From the NCBI GenBank assembly GCA_005784505.1, contig VCAZ01000102.1:434001-498000 (forward strand): a DNA stretch of 64,000 nucleotides, in the 5' to 3' direction. Source of the DNA: Bagarius yarrelli. Taxonomy: Eukaryota; Chordata; Actinopteri; Siluriformes; Sisoridae. Of the stretch, positions 1 to 11,110 are shown piece after piece. Below the pieces are notes generated by a model. That model was not told where the DNA came from. It searched no databases and saw only the letters and a list, made by a program, of their open reading frames with translations. Each line of letters begins with the position of its first letter. Position 1 is the stretch's first letter. The position numbers and the translations under genes were made by a program.

Positions 1-279
1 CCTCCCCTTTAACTTTCTCAATTATATTTGCTGTTGTATGGCTAATCAAGAGCATAAACAGTCATGCATACACTCATCAACCACTTTATAAGAAACATGA
101 CAACTGCTCATTTATAAAAACCTAATCAGTCAATTATGTGGCTGATGTAGAATGCCAATATAATACAGAAAAATGTCAAGAGCTTTGATTAACTTTGATA
201 ACATTGAAGAGAATAGGAGACAAGAGATTTCGGACAAAGTTTTGTCTTTGTTTGGGCCATATGGCTCGTTTAAGTAGTT
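1..279. other. No feature seen
   Basis: AT-rich sequence left of the Tc1 end. The minus-strand 65-codon frame here (130-327) overlaps the Tc1 terminal repeat and looks accidental. Confidence 0.5.
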
Positions 280-885
280 CAGTGTAGTGAGGGGAAAAAA
301 ATTTGATCCCCTGCTGATTTTGTACATTTGCCCACTGACAAAGTAATGATCATAATTTCAAGGGGGGGTTTATTCTAACAATGACTTACAGAAACCAAAA
401 CATCCAAAAAAACGCCAAATGTTTTTGGTTTTAAAGTGTCTTTATATAGGTAACGAGCTGAGATATTAGCTGATTACTATCATAAAAAACACCTGTCCAC
501 AGAATCAATCAGATTTTAAACTCTGTACCAAAGCCAAGACCAAAGCTGTCCAAGGATGTCAGGGACAAGACTACTAAACCTACACAAGGCTGGAATGGGC
601 CATTGGCAAGCAGCTTGTTGAGAGGGTGACAACGATGAGGAATCGGCCCAGAACTACATGGGAGGATTTTGTCAATGACCTCAAGTCAGCTGGGATTATA
701 GTCACCAAACAATTGGTAACACTACGCCGTAAAGGACTGAAATCCTGCAGTGCTTGCAAAATCCCCATGCACAAGTCTATCTGAAGTTTGCCATTCAACA
801 TCTGATTGATTTAGAGGAGAACTGGGTGCCACGCAACACGCTGTGGCTATAGCAGAAGGATTGCTGCCTATGATCTGGCTAAGAC
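280..885 (+). mobile_element. Tc1-like transposon, 5' half (left inverted repeat plus transposase N-terminus)
   Basis: The left end reads like the terminal repeat of a common fish Tc1 family: a GTGAGGGG-like start near 287, TTTGATCCCCTGCTG around 301-315, and CATTTGCCCACTGACAAAG after it. Decayed transposase sequence follows (segments like KDVRDK, LHKAGMG and AKQLV in broken frames). The expected start codon context reads ACCAAAGCC instead of ACCATGGCC at 528-536. Similarity stops near 880, where L2-like sequence begins. The matching 3' half is at about 3930-4410. Confidence 0.75.
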
Positions 886-3780
886 TAACTTACTTTTGAC
901 GTTACTTCCTGTTTGCGGTGCTGCTCAGCAGTTTGCGGGTATAGTTTCGTAACTTAGATCCCACCATATTTCTGACATCAAAACTTTCCTAACGTTCGCA
1001 GTTAATTTAAAATCGTGTGTGTAGCGCATCAGCATCCGTTAGCCGGCTTGTTATTTGTATACGTTTCTAGTTGCGTTTCTGTTCGTGCTTACTACTGTTC
1101 TTCTTTCCCGAATACCTCAAAAAACAATGTTAATTCGGAATCATTCACCATTTATAGTGAGTAGTAGCTTCCTCTCCTGCTATTTATTGCTGTCTGCACC
1201 ATTTGTCACATGTACAGTATATTTCTCTCTGTCGGCAGCGAGGTCTTCACGTGTGATAAATGTAGGGAAATAGGCAGGCTAACAAAGAAGGTTTTAGAAC
1301 TAGAGACACACATCCAAACTTTAACTGAGTATGGTAAGCATGTGAGGGTTGTAGATTCGTTTTTGGATGCAACTAGCTCAGGTAATCCTGTACATGGTTC
1401 TAGTTTCAATCAAAACATCCAACAGGTTCTCCCCACTCAGTGACACACCTACATAAGAACCTGATGAAAGAACTCTAGTTGGGAATTTTATTGTACAGAA
1501 CGTGAAAATAGAGACTCCAGCTACCATGGGCTAATGTTTACCGAGAGAGCCAAAGCGCCTGACATCTTGGAAAGTGCTGGCTAATGCTAAACGTAAATTC
1601 AGTAAAATCATTATTCCCGCCGGCACTAATAATATTCGACTTTGCCAATGGGAGATAATTCTTAATTATTTTTAACACCTATGCAACACAGAGAAACAAA
1701 CAATAAAGGTTGCTTAATTAAATATCAGCTTCCTTTCTACAAAAGCCCTTTTTGTAAATGATATGATCACTAGTTATAATCTAGATAACCTAGCTCTGTT
1801 TGTCAAATTTATAATAATATTTTGAGTATTTTTCAAAGAGCTGGTTTCAGGTATAACTCTTTTAAAGTATTGATGCTTCATATAACATTATCTGGAGAAA
1901 TGGAAGTTAATAATAAATACTCTGTGATGTTTGTACTGACTACTGTATACTGGACACCAGGACACCATACAGATATTATTAAAGAATTTGGTGATTTTCT
2001 ATCAAATTTAGTGCTGGATGCAGATAAAATCTCAATTGTTGGTGATTTTAATATCCATGTCGTTAATGGAAAAAATGTTCTGGGATCAGCGTTTCTAGAC
2101 ATTCTGAATTGAGTTAGACAACACGTCTCAGGTCCTACTCATAAAAATCATTATCTAGATTTAAAACCGTCACATAAAATTTATGTTAATGATGTTGAAA
2201 TTCTGAATCAAAGTGATGATATTTTAGATTAATATCTAGTCTTGTGTAAACTCCAAATAGCTAAAACTGTAAATTCTATTACCTGTTACAAGTATGTTAG
2301 GACCACAAAAGACTGTTTTAAAAGTAATCTTCCTGATTTATCCCAATTCATATCCCAGCATATCCAATAGCTCAGAAAAACTTGATGTAATAGAAAATAT
2401 GGAATTTAAATAGAGTTGCTCCTTTACACGCAAGGAAGATTATGGAAAACAGTTTGACACCATGGTATAAGGAGCACACATAAAGCACAGGTGAAGGAAA
2501 ACTAAACTAGAGGTATTTGATATTACATGGCGGTGAAGTAGTCTAATATACAAAAGCATTACAAACTGCTAGATCTGATTACTTACCACTTCTGAATGTT
2601 ATTAATTCGTCATTGTGATTAGGATATGTCCCCAAAACATTTAACTGGCTGTTATTGAGCCGCTGTGTTGAGACACTACTTAATTCCAAAGAGCTAGTAA
2701 ATTACAGAACAATCTCCCGTTGCTTGCTCTTCCAACCTCCCATTGCTGTCTGAGATACTAGTTAAGTTTGTATCATCACAATTAAATTTCTTCTAAGAAA
2801 AAAATGGTATTCGCTATCAGCTGGGTTATCTTTTCTTGTTAGTGTTATTGAACCTCAGTACTGCATTTTACACTGTAAACCACAACAATCTTTTGAATAG
2901 ATTAGAAAACTTCTAGGACCAATTTTTTTTACAATTTACATGCTACCTTTGGGAGATATTATTAGGAAACATGGTGTTAGCTTTTACTGCTATGCTGATG
3001 ACATTTAGCTATATATTTCGCAGCCCAATTCTTCCTAATTAAAAAAACTAACTAAATGCATAGTCGATATAATAAACTGGATGACAACTAATTTTTTTTT
3101 GCTGAATCCTAAAACAGAGTTGTCAATTATCAGACATAAAGCCTCTGCGTGTAATAATCTAGATCACTGCCTAACACTTGATGGCTGCTCTCTCAACCCT
3201 TCATCATTAGTTAGAACAAGAAAGTATGCTCATATTAGTCTGGTTCTGTCAAAACGGCACTGGCTTCCTATTGAATTGAATACACTTCAAAACCTTGTTA
3301 ATTACTAATAAAGCCCTGAATGGTTTAGCACCTCACTACCTGAGTGAGTTCTTAGCCTGTTATAGTCCTCCACGACCACTGCGCTCTCGGAACCGGGAAC
3401 ACCACTAATAATATGATATGATATACAAATATATTGTTAGTCAAATGGTATCTACACTAACATATGTCTGAACCAGTCTGTTTATAGTCCAGCTGGCTTT
3501 TTCCTTGCTCTTCTTTTTCTATGCTCTCTCTTATTGTGTTGGGGCTCTATTCCTGAGGCGCTGCTTTCTCTTTATTTTATTCTATTTCATTTTATATACA
3601 TTCTGGGTACAATTAACTGTCTATAATTTACTATTCTTCTTGTATTTTCCAACCAATTTAAGTGTGGCAAAATATTTTAATTTACTAATTTTAATTATAA
3701 CTTACATGCTAAAGAGTCATACTACCTATTGCAATACAATATAATTACTATATAATATATTTACTTTATAATTACTCATT
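886..3780 (+). mobile_element. L2-type LINE, degraded, inserted in a Tc1 transposon
   Basis: Three layers are visible in order. An ORF1-like segment at 1210-1443 reads CDKCREIGRLTKKVLELETH, a coiled-coil pattern. The apurinic endonuclease domain at 1822-2112 has VYWTPGHHTDIIKEFGDFLS and VGDFNIHV. Reverse-transcriptase pieces at about 2820-3310 include AFYTVNHNN-like text, CYADDI at about 2990-3005 (the catalytic YADD box) and WMTTNFFLLNPKTELSII. A C-terminal ALNGLAPHYLSE-like remnant follows at 3300-3360. Stops and deletions interrupt every part. The 3' boundary is uncertain. Confidence 0.75.
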
Positions 3781-3929
3781 AGCAACACTCTCCCACAAAT
3801 TTAGAGCTTATTTCTGTCAATAGTAGAAGCGGCAGTGGGTGATAATAGACAAGAATGTACAGTTATAAATGGTCATGCTGAAACAGTTTTTTTAGTCTTT
3901 CGGCAATCCCACAACATAATTCAACGTAG

Positions 3930-4410
3930 GCAAACCACCCTTACACAATGACCCAGAACACACATGACCAAGGCAACAAAGGAGTGGCACAAGAAGAAGC
4001 ACATTAAAGGTCCTGGAGTGGCCTAGCCAATCTCCAGACCTTAATCCCATAGAAAATCTGTGGAGGAAGCTAAAGGTTCAAGTTACCCAATAGTCAGCCC
4101 CGAAACCTTAATGATTTTGAGAGGATCTGCAAAGAGGAGTGAAACAAAACCCCAAAGCTGGTGGCCAACTACAAGAAATGTCTGACTTTTTGTGATTGCC
4201 AACAAGGTTTTTGACACAGAAGGTCTAGGTCTTGTTTGCCGAAGGGTTTAAATGCTTATTTTACTTAAAAATGCTAATTAATTCATAACTTTTTTTAAAA
4301 TGCATTTTTCTGGATGTTTTGTTGTTATTCTGTAATAAACCCATAATTAAAGTCATAGACTGATCATTTATTCTGTCAGTGGGAAAACTTAGGGGATCAA
4401 ATAGACAGAT
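3930..4410 (+). mobile_element. Tc1-like transposon, 3' half (transposase C-terminus plus right inverted repeat)
   Basis: The translation reads, in broken frames, like the transposase C-terminus: EWPSQSPDLNPIENLW-type sequence at about 4017-4065, then NDFERICKEEW-like text. The terminal repeat follows: TTTTTCTGGATGTTTTGTTG near 4303, TGATCATTTATTCTGTCAGTG near 4362 and GGGGATCAAATA at 4392-4403. These mirror the left repeat at 290-440. About 200 bp of the middle of the transposase appears missing. Confidence 0.75.
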
Positions 4411-4724
4411 AAACAGAGATAATTTTTTTGTGCAAAAAAAATTATAACAACATCTGACACGTAAGAGGTCTGCATGTAAAAACACATTGTTAATAACATT
4501 ACTGCTATACCAGATGTTTATATTAGATAAGTAACATACGTACTAGATCTCATACCTACATTTTTATAAACATGTAACACCGATAGTACCTTTTCTAAAT
4601 TTGAAAATTGTAATATATTGGCAGATTTTTACTTAAGGGAAAAAAAGTATTGTATCATTAATGACTGTCAACATGTCAAACTTCAATCTAAGGACTTGGT
4701 TTGTGCTCTGACATGCAGTTAACT

Positions 4725-4920
4725 GTAGGACCATATATAGACAGGTGTGTGCTTTTCCAAGTCATGTCCAATCAAATGAACTTATTACAGTTGCATATTT
4801 CTTGTTGTAGAAATATCTCTAGGATGATCAGTGGAAACAGGATACACCTGAATTTTTAATTTTGAGTGTCATGGCAAACGGCTGTAAGTATTTATATACA
4901 TGTGATTACTTTTAGTAGCA
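4725..4920 (+). mobile_element. Non-autonomous Tc1-like fragment
   Basis: The stretch from TATATAGACAGGTGTGTG through CAAGTCATGTCCAATCAA, a GATGATCAGTGGAAACAGGA segment and TTTTGAGTGTCATGGCAAA matches, from memory, the internally deleted sub-terminal region of a widespread fish Tc1/mariner family. No coding sequence remains. Confidence 0.5.
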
Positions 4921-5159
4921 CTTCTTTCATATTGCCATTACAGGGTATTGTTTTGTAGAATTTTGAGGGAAAATAAAGCTGTAACACAAAACTTTATGCA
5001 GAAAAGTGCTGTGAATATTTTCTGTATGCATTGTATAATGAACCCAAAGCCTACACTGTATTAACACTGTACAGTTATACTGATTACAAATCTGCAAAAC
5101 AGCATCAGTTAATCTGATAAAACAGGTAGATCTTTTTGACATTAGTCCCTTGTGACACT

Positions 5160-6290
5160 GGCTCTTTGCTTTTAGGTTTGCAACTTGACATCAGTGCTGC
5201 CTTCGATACCATTACTCATGATTTGCTTATTTCCTGTGGGTATTTCTGGTACTGCTCTTTCGTGGCTCTGTTCATACCTATGTAGTACATTTTTTGCTAG
5301 GAATTTTAGATCCCCTTCTGCCCTCTGAAACAAGGTGACCTTTATTTAATGAGCTGTTTATTATTTACATTTTTCCCATTGGGTCCGATACTACATCTTC
5401 ATTGCCTTGCCATTTTTATGCTGCTGACATTTAAAATTCAAAAGTTTTAAAATTACACAGTCCTTTTCTAACCACCCAAATAAAAAAACTGATTGCATGC
5501 AGGATATAAACATGACTTAATTTTCTGATAGATAAAATTGAGATCATTATTGGTACCCAATTACTTACTACCACAAGTTCTCACTGACTTTAATTGCAAT
5601 ATTACTGACACTCTAATTGCTCCATCTAGTATAATTAGAACTCCCTGCACCATGTTTGACTCCTTTCTTTCAGTCTTATATTAACTCTCTCACTAAATCA
5701 GCATCCTTTCATTTACGACAAAATGTCCAGCTCTATCCTTTCATTAGTGACAACGATGCTGATACTCTCATCCATGCTTTTGTTTCATCTTGTTTCGATT
5801 TCTGGAATTTCCCTTTCCATTGGTTTTACCATCTACCTTCCCTGCCAAATTACAGTATATTCAAAACTCAGCTGCTTCTATGCTTCCTCGCATTAAGCAT
5901 CCAGCCCACATTACCCCTATTCTAGCTAAAGTGCATAGGCTACCAGTGAACTTTCGCATAAGATTTAAAACATTTTTGCTTACTATTAAAGCTTTGCATG
6001 GTCTAGCTCCTTACATTTTAGTAATCTGCTCCTTTCCTATTCTCCACCTTGTTCATTGCAGTCCTGACTCTTGACTAGTAATGCTTCTTCTCCATGTGTG
6101 TCTTATGTTTTTTTTGTTTTATTTCTGATGGCATCCTCTCTATTCTATCCTCTTATTTTTGATGTTAATTGCCTTTATGTTACTCCAGATGTTATTTTCG
6201 CCTTCTGTGTTGTTCGATGTTACCCTATCAGTTCCTGTGCTATAGAGCTCTAAAAAGGCGCTATATATATATATATATATAAAAACACTA
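5160..6290 (+). mobile_element. L2-type LINE fragment, 3' portion, ending in microsatellite
   Basis: Reverse-transcriptase remnants appear in order. DISAAFDTITHDLL is at about 5190-5230, and YAAD-like text in place of the catalytic YADD is near 5418. FHLRQNVQLYPFISDNDADT lies at 5710-5770 and KLQYIQNSAASMLPRIKHPA at 5850-5910, followed by a LPVNFRIRFKTFLLTIKALH-type ending (5944-6000). Frames shift between 5656 and 5800. The element ends in GGCGCTATATATAT followed by AT and TTA repeats at 6260-6305, the usual tail type for this group. Confidence 0.7.
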
Positions 6291-6419
6291 TTATTATTAT
6301 TATCATGAAGTACCAATGAGATTATTCTTTTTCATGTAGACTATACCTCAAAACTTGCCCAGATTAAATTTGGGGCAGTCATATGATTCCCTGACTGTAT
6401 TGCATAATGGATAAGTGTT

Positions 6420-6990
6420 TACATATGCAATCCATATTCCCAAAAAGTTGGGACACAACATTATAAAAACATAATACATAATATTAAAAATATATTAAAT
6501 TTGGAAACTGAGAAAATGTACCATTAAAAAAAAGGTAATTAAAATATTGATGGGAGTAACAACTCTCAGAAAAGCTGTAACCTTGTAGCAATGTTCAACC
6601 TTCTTTTTTAACAGTCTGTAAACATTTGGGAACTGAGGAAATAAGAATGTTGTCCCATACCTGTCTAATATAGTCTTTTAAAAAATGGTCAACAATTATG
6701 GGTCTTGTTTGTCTTATTTTTTATTATTTTCAATTGGTGAACGGTCTGGTCTGCAGGCAGGTCAGTTTGGCCCCAGACCATTCTACTATGAAGTCAGGCT
6801 GTTGCCATAGATGCTGCATTCAGTATTGGCTATTAAAATACCTGAGGTCTTTCTTGAAAAAGAAAGGTGGAAGAATGTGCTGCTGTAAGATCTGAATATA
6901 CTGTATCTTTCAACATTAATGGTGCTTCTCTAGATGTGCAAGCTGCCTATTTCACTGACATTAATACTACAAACCCTATACCATTAGAGA
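6420..6990. mobile_element. Unclassified DNA-transposon-like remnant
   Basis: The sequence begins with GCAATCCATATTCCCAAAAAGTTGGGAC, of a type seen at the ends of non-autonomous fish DNA transposons, and continues with CTGCAGGCAGGTCAGT-like text typical of their decayed transposase genes. No usable frame remains and a matching right end was not found. Confidence 0.3.
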
Positions 6991-7139
6991 TGTAGGCTTT
7001 TAAAACTAATTGCTGATAACATGCCCAGAAGGTTCTTCTCCTCTTTGGTCGATAAAACACAACACTCATGATTCCCAAAAAGAATGTCACATATTGAAAT
7101 GGAGAACATTTACTGTGATTACAATGTCACTTAACTGTT

Positions 7140-7626
7140 TTCCTTCTTTTTTGTCAACCCCCCCACCCCCCCGCCTCTCTCTCTCTCACTGTCGAGCTAC
7201 ATATGCCACAAAAACCGAGCGGCCAGTGATCCAGACCTCATCTCCACTTTGGACCTCTCAGACCCTTCCCTGTGACCCTGATCACATCACCAGGGTGACC
7301 GAGGACGTTCCACTCTGCCATAAAGACGTTCCAGATGTTCTTCAAGGACTTATGATTAAGTTTCTTAAATACACAGTATAACTACATAATTCCTGATACC
7401 CGTTTTTCACCCAAATGAGAATGGGTTCTCTGTTGAGTCTGGTTCCTCTCAAGGTTTCTTTCTATTCCATCTCAGGGAGTTTTTCCTTGCCACTGTCGCC
7501 TTGGCTTGCTTATCAGGGACAAACTGATTTCTGTTTCATTTTCATCCTATAATTTCTTTGATTGTGTTAAGCTGCTTTGTGACAATAACCATTGTAAAAA
7601 AGCGCTTCACAAATAAAACTGAATTG
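7140..7626 (+). mobile_element. L2-type LINE 3' untranslated tail
   Basis: The segment contains the conserved fish LINE 3' block: GGTTCCTCTCAAGGTTTCTT (about 7440), GGGAGTTTTTCCTTGCCACT (about 7477), AAGCTGCTTTGTGACAATAACC and the terminal AAGCGCTTCACAAATAAAAC with TGAATTGAAC. A C-rich tract lies at 7158-7174. A spurious 123-codon frame across 7010-7381 is not considered a gene. Confidence 0.6.
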
Positions 7627-7629
7627 AAC

Positions 7630-9200
7630 ATTCTTTTATATATTTTGATAGGGAATCATGAGATCTACAATACATTTTTGGAAAATACCATTCAACACTT
7701 TAAATCTTGAAATCAATTCTAAATTTTCCAGACAACTGGTGTAAAAAAACCAAGGCAGCAGTTTAATGCTAGGGTATGTACACATTTTCACCAATAAAAT
7801 TCAAGAAGTTTTGCCAATTAATCAGCATTGATTGGTGATTCCCAGAAATATCGGTTATCGATAACAATCCATGCTAATAGTTTTATTTCTGGGTAATGTT
7901 GCTGGGGCATCTGAGAAGGGTCTATTGTCATAACATAGTGCCAGAGCTAGCATATCTATTGTGAGAAGCTATAGAGACAAAAATTACAGGCAGCATGTGC
8001 ATTTGTTTTCTGACACGTTACAGCTCATCTCAATAATATACTTAAGCGTGTTGCCTTGTTCCATTGTTACCTAGTGTCATTTAGGGCGCATATAGTCACA
8101 GTGCAGAATGTGCAATGTCAATTCGGAATTATAACTGACTGTGCCACAGTTCAGAACATAACTGCAAAGTTAATTGATTGACTGAGGGTTTTGCATTTGT
8201 GCAGTTTAAAAGCCTGCAACATAGTAACAGAATAGTTTAAAGAATTCAGGTGCAAAAACTATTTCTTTAGCTTTAACAATGATTGAATGTAGAAAATTTA
8301 CACAGTGAAGACTATATAGTGTGATTTTACACTTGATTATTTGATTTCTGCATTTGAATCTCCGTTTATTTCATTTTCATCTTTGTTCATGTTTGTTTAT
8401 GATTATAATTTCTGTACTATATTTCACTTAAATACACTCTTACAAAACTCACCTTAAATCATTCTAAAATAGGGCTATTCAAGTCATCTGGTGAAATTTT
8501 TACATTTTTTTTATATTAATATATATAATCGCAGAAAAACAAAACATCACAATGTCAGGTTTTTTTCCTGAGTATCATGCAGCCCTAGTTACCAACAATA
8601 AAGGAATAAGAAATTCATCGTTACTATTTTATTATATTATTTCTCATTATAAGACAGTATTTAAGCAACAAATACTTATTACTATTACATCTTCCGCCCT
8701 TGCGCCACCAGAGGGCACCACCTCCAGAGTACTATAGTCAGCGAACAACTTCCACTATGACTTCCTGGTTAGCTGCTATTACTATGCTTTGCGAAGTATT
8801 GTTTGCTATGCGACTTTCTAAACTTGCATGGCGTTTATGCAGCCAAAAAAACATAAAATCAGCTATTTTTATCAGCTATTTTGTTGTTACATATATTTTG
8901 CTATTTTTAATTAGGTAATTATCAAGTGTACTAAAATATAAGTGAATAAAGTAAGAGACTTTACCTATTATATGTACGTAATTAGCCAAACACTGTAATG
9001 CAATCCAGGAAACCCATTGGATGTCATGTTGGGATGTTTCCAGTATTGTAGAAAAAAATATATAAATTTGTCGTTGTAATTGTGTTTTCATTATATTATT
9101 TTTCTTCAACATCTTGTATATTTAACACTACAAATAAAGCAAAGCTATTAAAATAATTTTTTGTGGGCATCTATAAAAATATTCTGATTCTGAAAATAAA
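7630..9200. other. AT-rich intergenic sequence, no gene seen
   Basis: Apart from the CTCF-like motif at 8705 nothing could be assigned. Short frames at 8552-8918 and 8876-9112 lack codon bias, splice context or recognisable domains. Confidence 0.5.
8705..8719 (+). promoter_or_regulatory. CTCF-like motif
   Basis: CCACCAGAGGGCACC matches the vertebrate CTCF core pattern CCASYAGRKGGCRSY at all 15 positions. It sits in a short, relatively GC-rich patch (8695-8770) in AT-rich sequence. The patch itself may belong to a dispersed repeat. Occupancy is not known. Confidence 0.4.
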
Positions 9201-9206
9201 GTACAA

Positions 9207-10010
9207 TGTGCTCCACAATTATTGGCACCCCTGGTTAAGATGTGTTAAAAAGCTGTAAAATAAATTACATTTTTATTGCAGAAGCATATTATCACAATGA
9301 AAAAAATCATACCTTTAACTTAAGTGAATTTACAAAATTTGTTTTTAAAAAATCATGACCAGAATTTTTTTTTTTATTAAATCAATTGTTCCACAATTGT
9401 TGTCACCCCTTACAATTCCTATAAATTAAATATTTTTTGTAATATTTACAGTAGTTTTTAAAGTTGAGCAGAGTACCTAGAAACTTTTAATTAGTAATTC
9501 ATGATTTCCTGTTTCCCTGTGGTATAAACATGACGTGACACAGAGGCCTATTTCTCTTATCCACTCTTCAACATGGAAAAGACACGGGGACACCACATTC
9601 AAGTAAGGCTGATGTGTGTCGCCCTTCTTAAGTAAGGCAATGGCTACAAAAAATAGCCACTCGCCTAAACTTGCCCAGTTATATTTAGAGGAATCATTAA
9701 GACTTTTCCAACAACTGGAACAGTGACAAACAAGGCTGAACGAGGACCCAAGTTTATCTTGCTACCATACACACAGTAAGGAGGATGGTAGGAGAAGTAA
9801 AAAAAAATTCCAAAACTCACTGTTACACAACTCACCTACAATTACAAACGCAAACATCTGGAGTTTGCTAAGTGGTACTGAGACTTCAACTGGGACTGTG
9901 TGCTTTGGTCAGATGAGACTAATATAGAGCTTTTTGGCAGATTAGGTGCTGTCTTGTTGGCAAAAGGGGGTTGTACAGAAATATTATCGGGGTGCCGATA
10001 ATTCGGCCTG
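9207..10010 (+). mobile_element. Tc1-like transposon with IR/DR ends, internally deleted
   Basis: The left end has CACAATTATTGGCACCCCT at about 9216 and the right end its inverse, GGGGTGCCGATAATTC, at about 9990. A second copy of the left motif (CACAATTGTTGTCACCCCT) lies about 175 bp inside, at about 9391, the inverted/direct repeat layout of Tc1 elements such as Sleeping Beauty. Transposase remnants run from about 9570 to the LWSDETNIELFG-like segment (9903-9940). The rest of the gene, including the last catalytic region, is missing. Confidence 0.7.
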
Positions 10011-11110
10011 AAGCACAGACAGACAACCCTAGAGACGTTCCCTATTTCGGGAATTTGAGCTGCGTCAGGACGCTATGGGAACAAGATGTCAACACTGCCA
10101 TACCGCCCAATCATGGTCATGGTGTGATGGCTGACATACTACTTACCTGATCTTAACTCCACCACCTGAGATACTGACTGGCGTGACGGTTCTGTTCTAG
10201 CGCAACCAGTCAGCTCATATCAGAGTCTTTGCATAAGCTAATGGGTGCCAGGCCTCTTTAGTAATGGCTGCCGGGTTGACCGGGGAACGGGGAAGAAAGG
10301 TGGAGGTACCTGAAGCACCAGGCCTCCTCTGACTAAGGGCTGAAGGGACTCGTCTGTAGCCCCCATTAGTTTCTTCGGTCAGAAAAGCCTGCAGCACTGT
10401 GACAGTCAACGCTCGCGATAAATGCGGAAGCTGGAAAATAGGTGGAGGCGTCTGAAGCCACCAGGCCTCCCTGGGTACACATCATCGGGGGAAGCCAGGA
10501 CGGTATGGAAGTGGACGTAAGGTCCGGCTTCCTATGGTCGACAGCGGTCAAGATCTCTGACGGGGTGCTGTATGAATACACCAGCAACTAACTGTGAGCC
10601 GTCACACATTAGCTTATCGAGGAGCTTAGATGCCATGTCCAGCTGGTAAAAGCGGACGAAAGTGTGGCGTGAGGACCACCCTGCCACCTGGCATACATCT
10701 GTAAGTGGGGCATTGAGGTTCCATGCTGGAGAGGCGGACACTCTAGTGGAATGAGCTCTGATCCCTCCTGGTACCAGGAAGCCTGCAGTCTTGTGTGTGA
10801 GAATGATAGTCTTAACCAGCCAGCTGCAATCCTGGGATGCTGGCAGCTCCTTATACTCTGGGGACAGTGGCGGTGGCTCCACAGGCGCCCCAGTGCTGGT
10901 GCTCATCTGCTCTGCCTCTTTCTCGTGAGTCTGTGACCCCCTCCATTAGCATTGAGTTAGCTGGATGTGGCTGAGAAGAAGTTGTCTCCCCTCCGCTAGA
11001 TCCATCTGCGACCCCAACGATCTCAGTCTCCGCCGCCCCTCAGCCGTAGCAGTGTCTAAATCGCGGGAAAGACGCAGTTTGCCGTACTCAGCGAAATCAG
11101 CGAGCCAAGA
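10010..11110 (-). mobile_element. DIRS-type retrotransposon 3' fragment
   Basis: The segment is GC-richer than its flanks. It holds a tyrosine recombinase remnant (separate entry, 10532-10906). At its left end is a block (ACGTTCCCTATTTCGGGAAT, GCTGCGTCAGGACGCTATGG, 10033-10080) of the sort found at the ends of fish DIRS elements. It directly abuts the right repeat of the Tc1 copy at 10010. Gag and reverse transcriptase are not visible. Confidence 0.55.
10532..10906 (-). pseudogene. DIRS tyrosine recombinase, C-terminal remnant
   Basis: The minus-strand frame (124 codons) contains GIRAHSTRVSASPAWN and then DVCQVAGWSSRHTFVRFYQL. This fits the C-terminal catalytic boxes of DIRS/Ngaro-type tyrosine recombinases: HSTR as the HxxR box, and the nucleophilic Tyr in RFYQLD. 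The N-terminal catalytic arginine region is not in the open frame, so this is an incomplete copy. Such enzymes integrate circular retroelement DNA without an integrase. Confidence 0.65.

Noticed and set aside
7010..7381. 123-codon + strand frame
   Set aside because: It crosses a poly-C tract and a LINE 3' untranslated region; no protein family fits.
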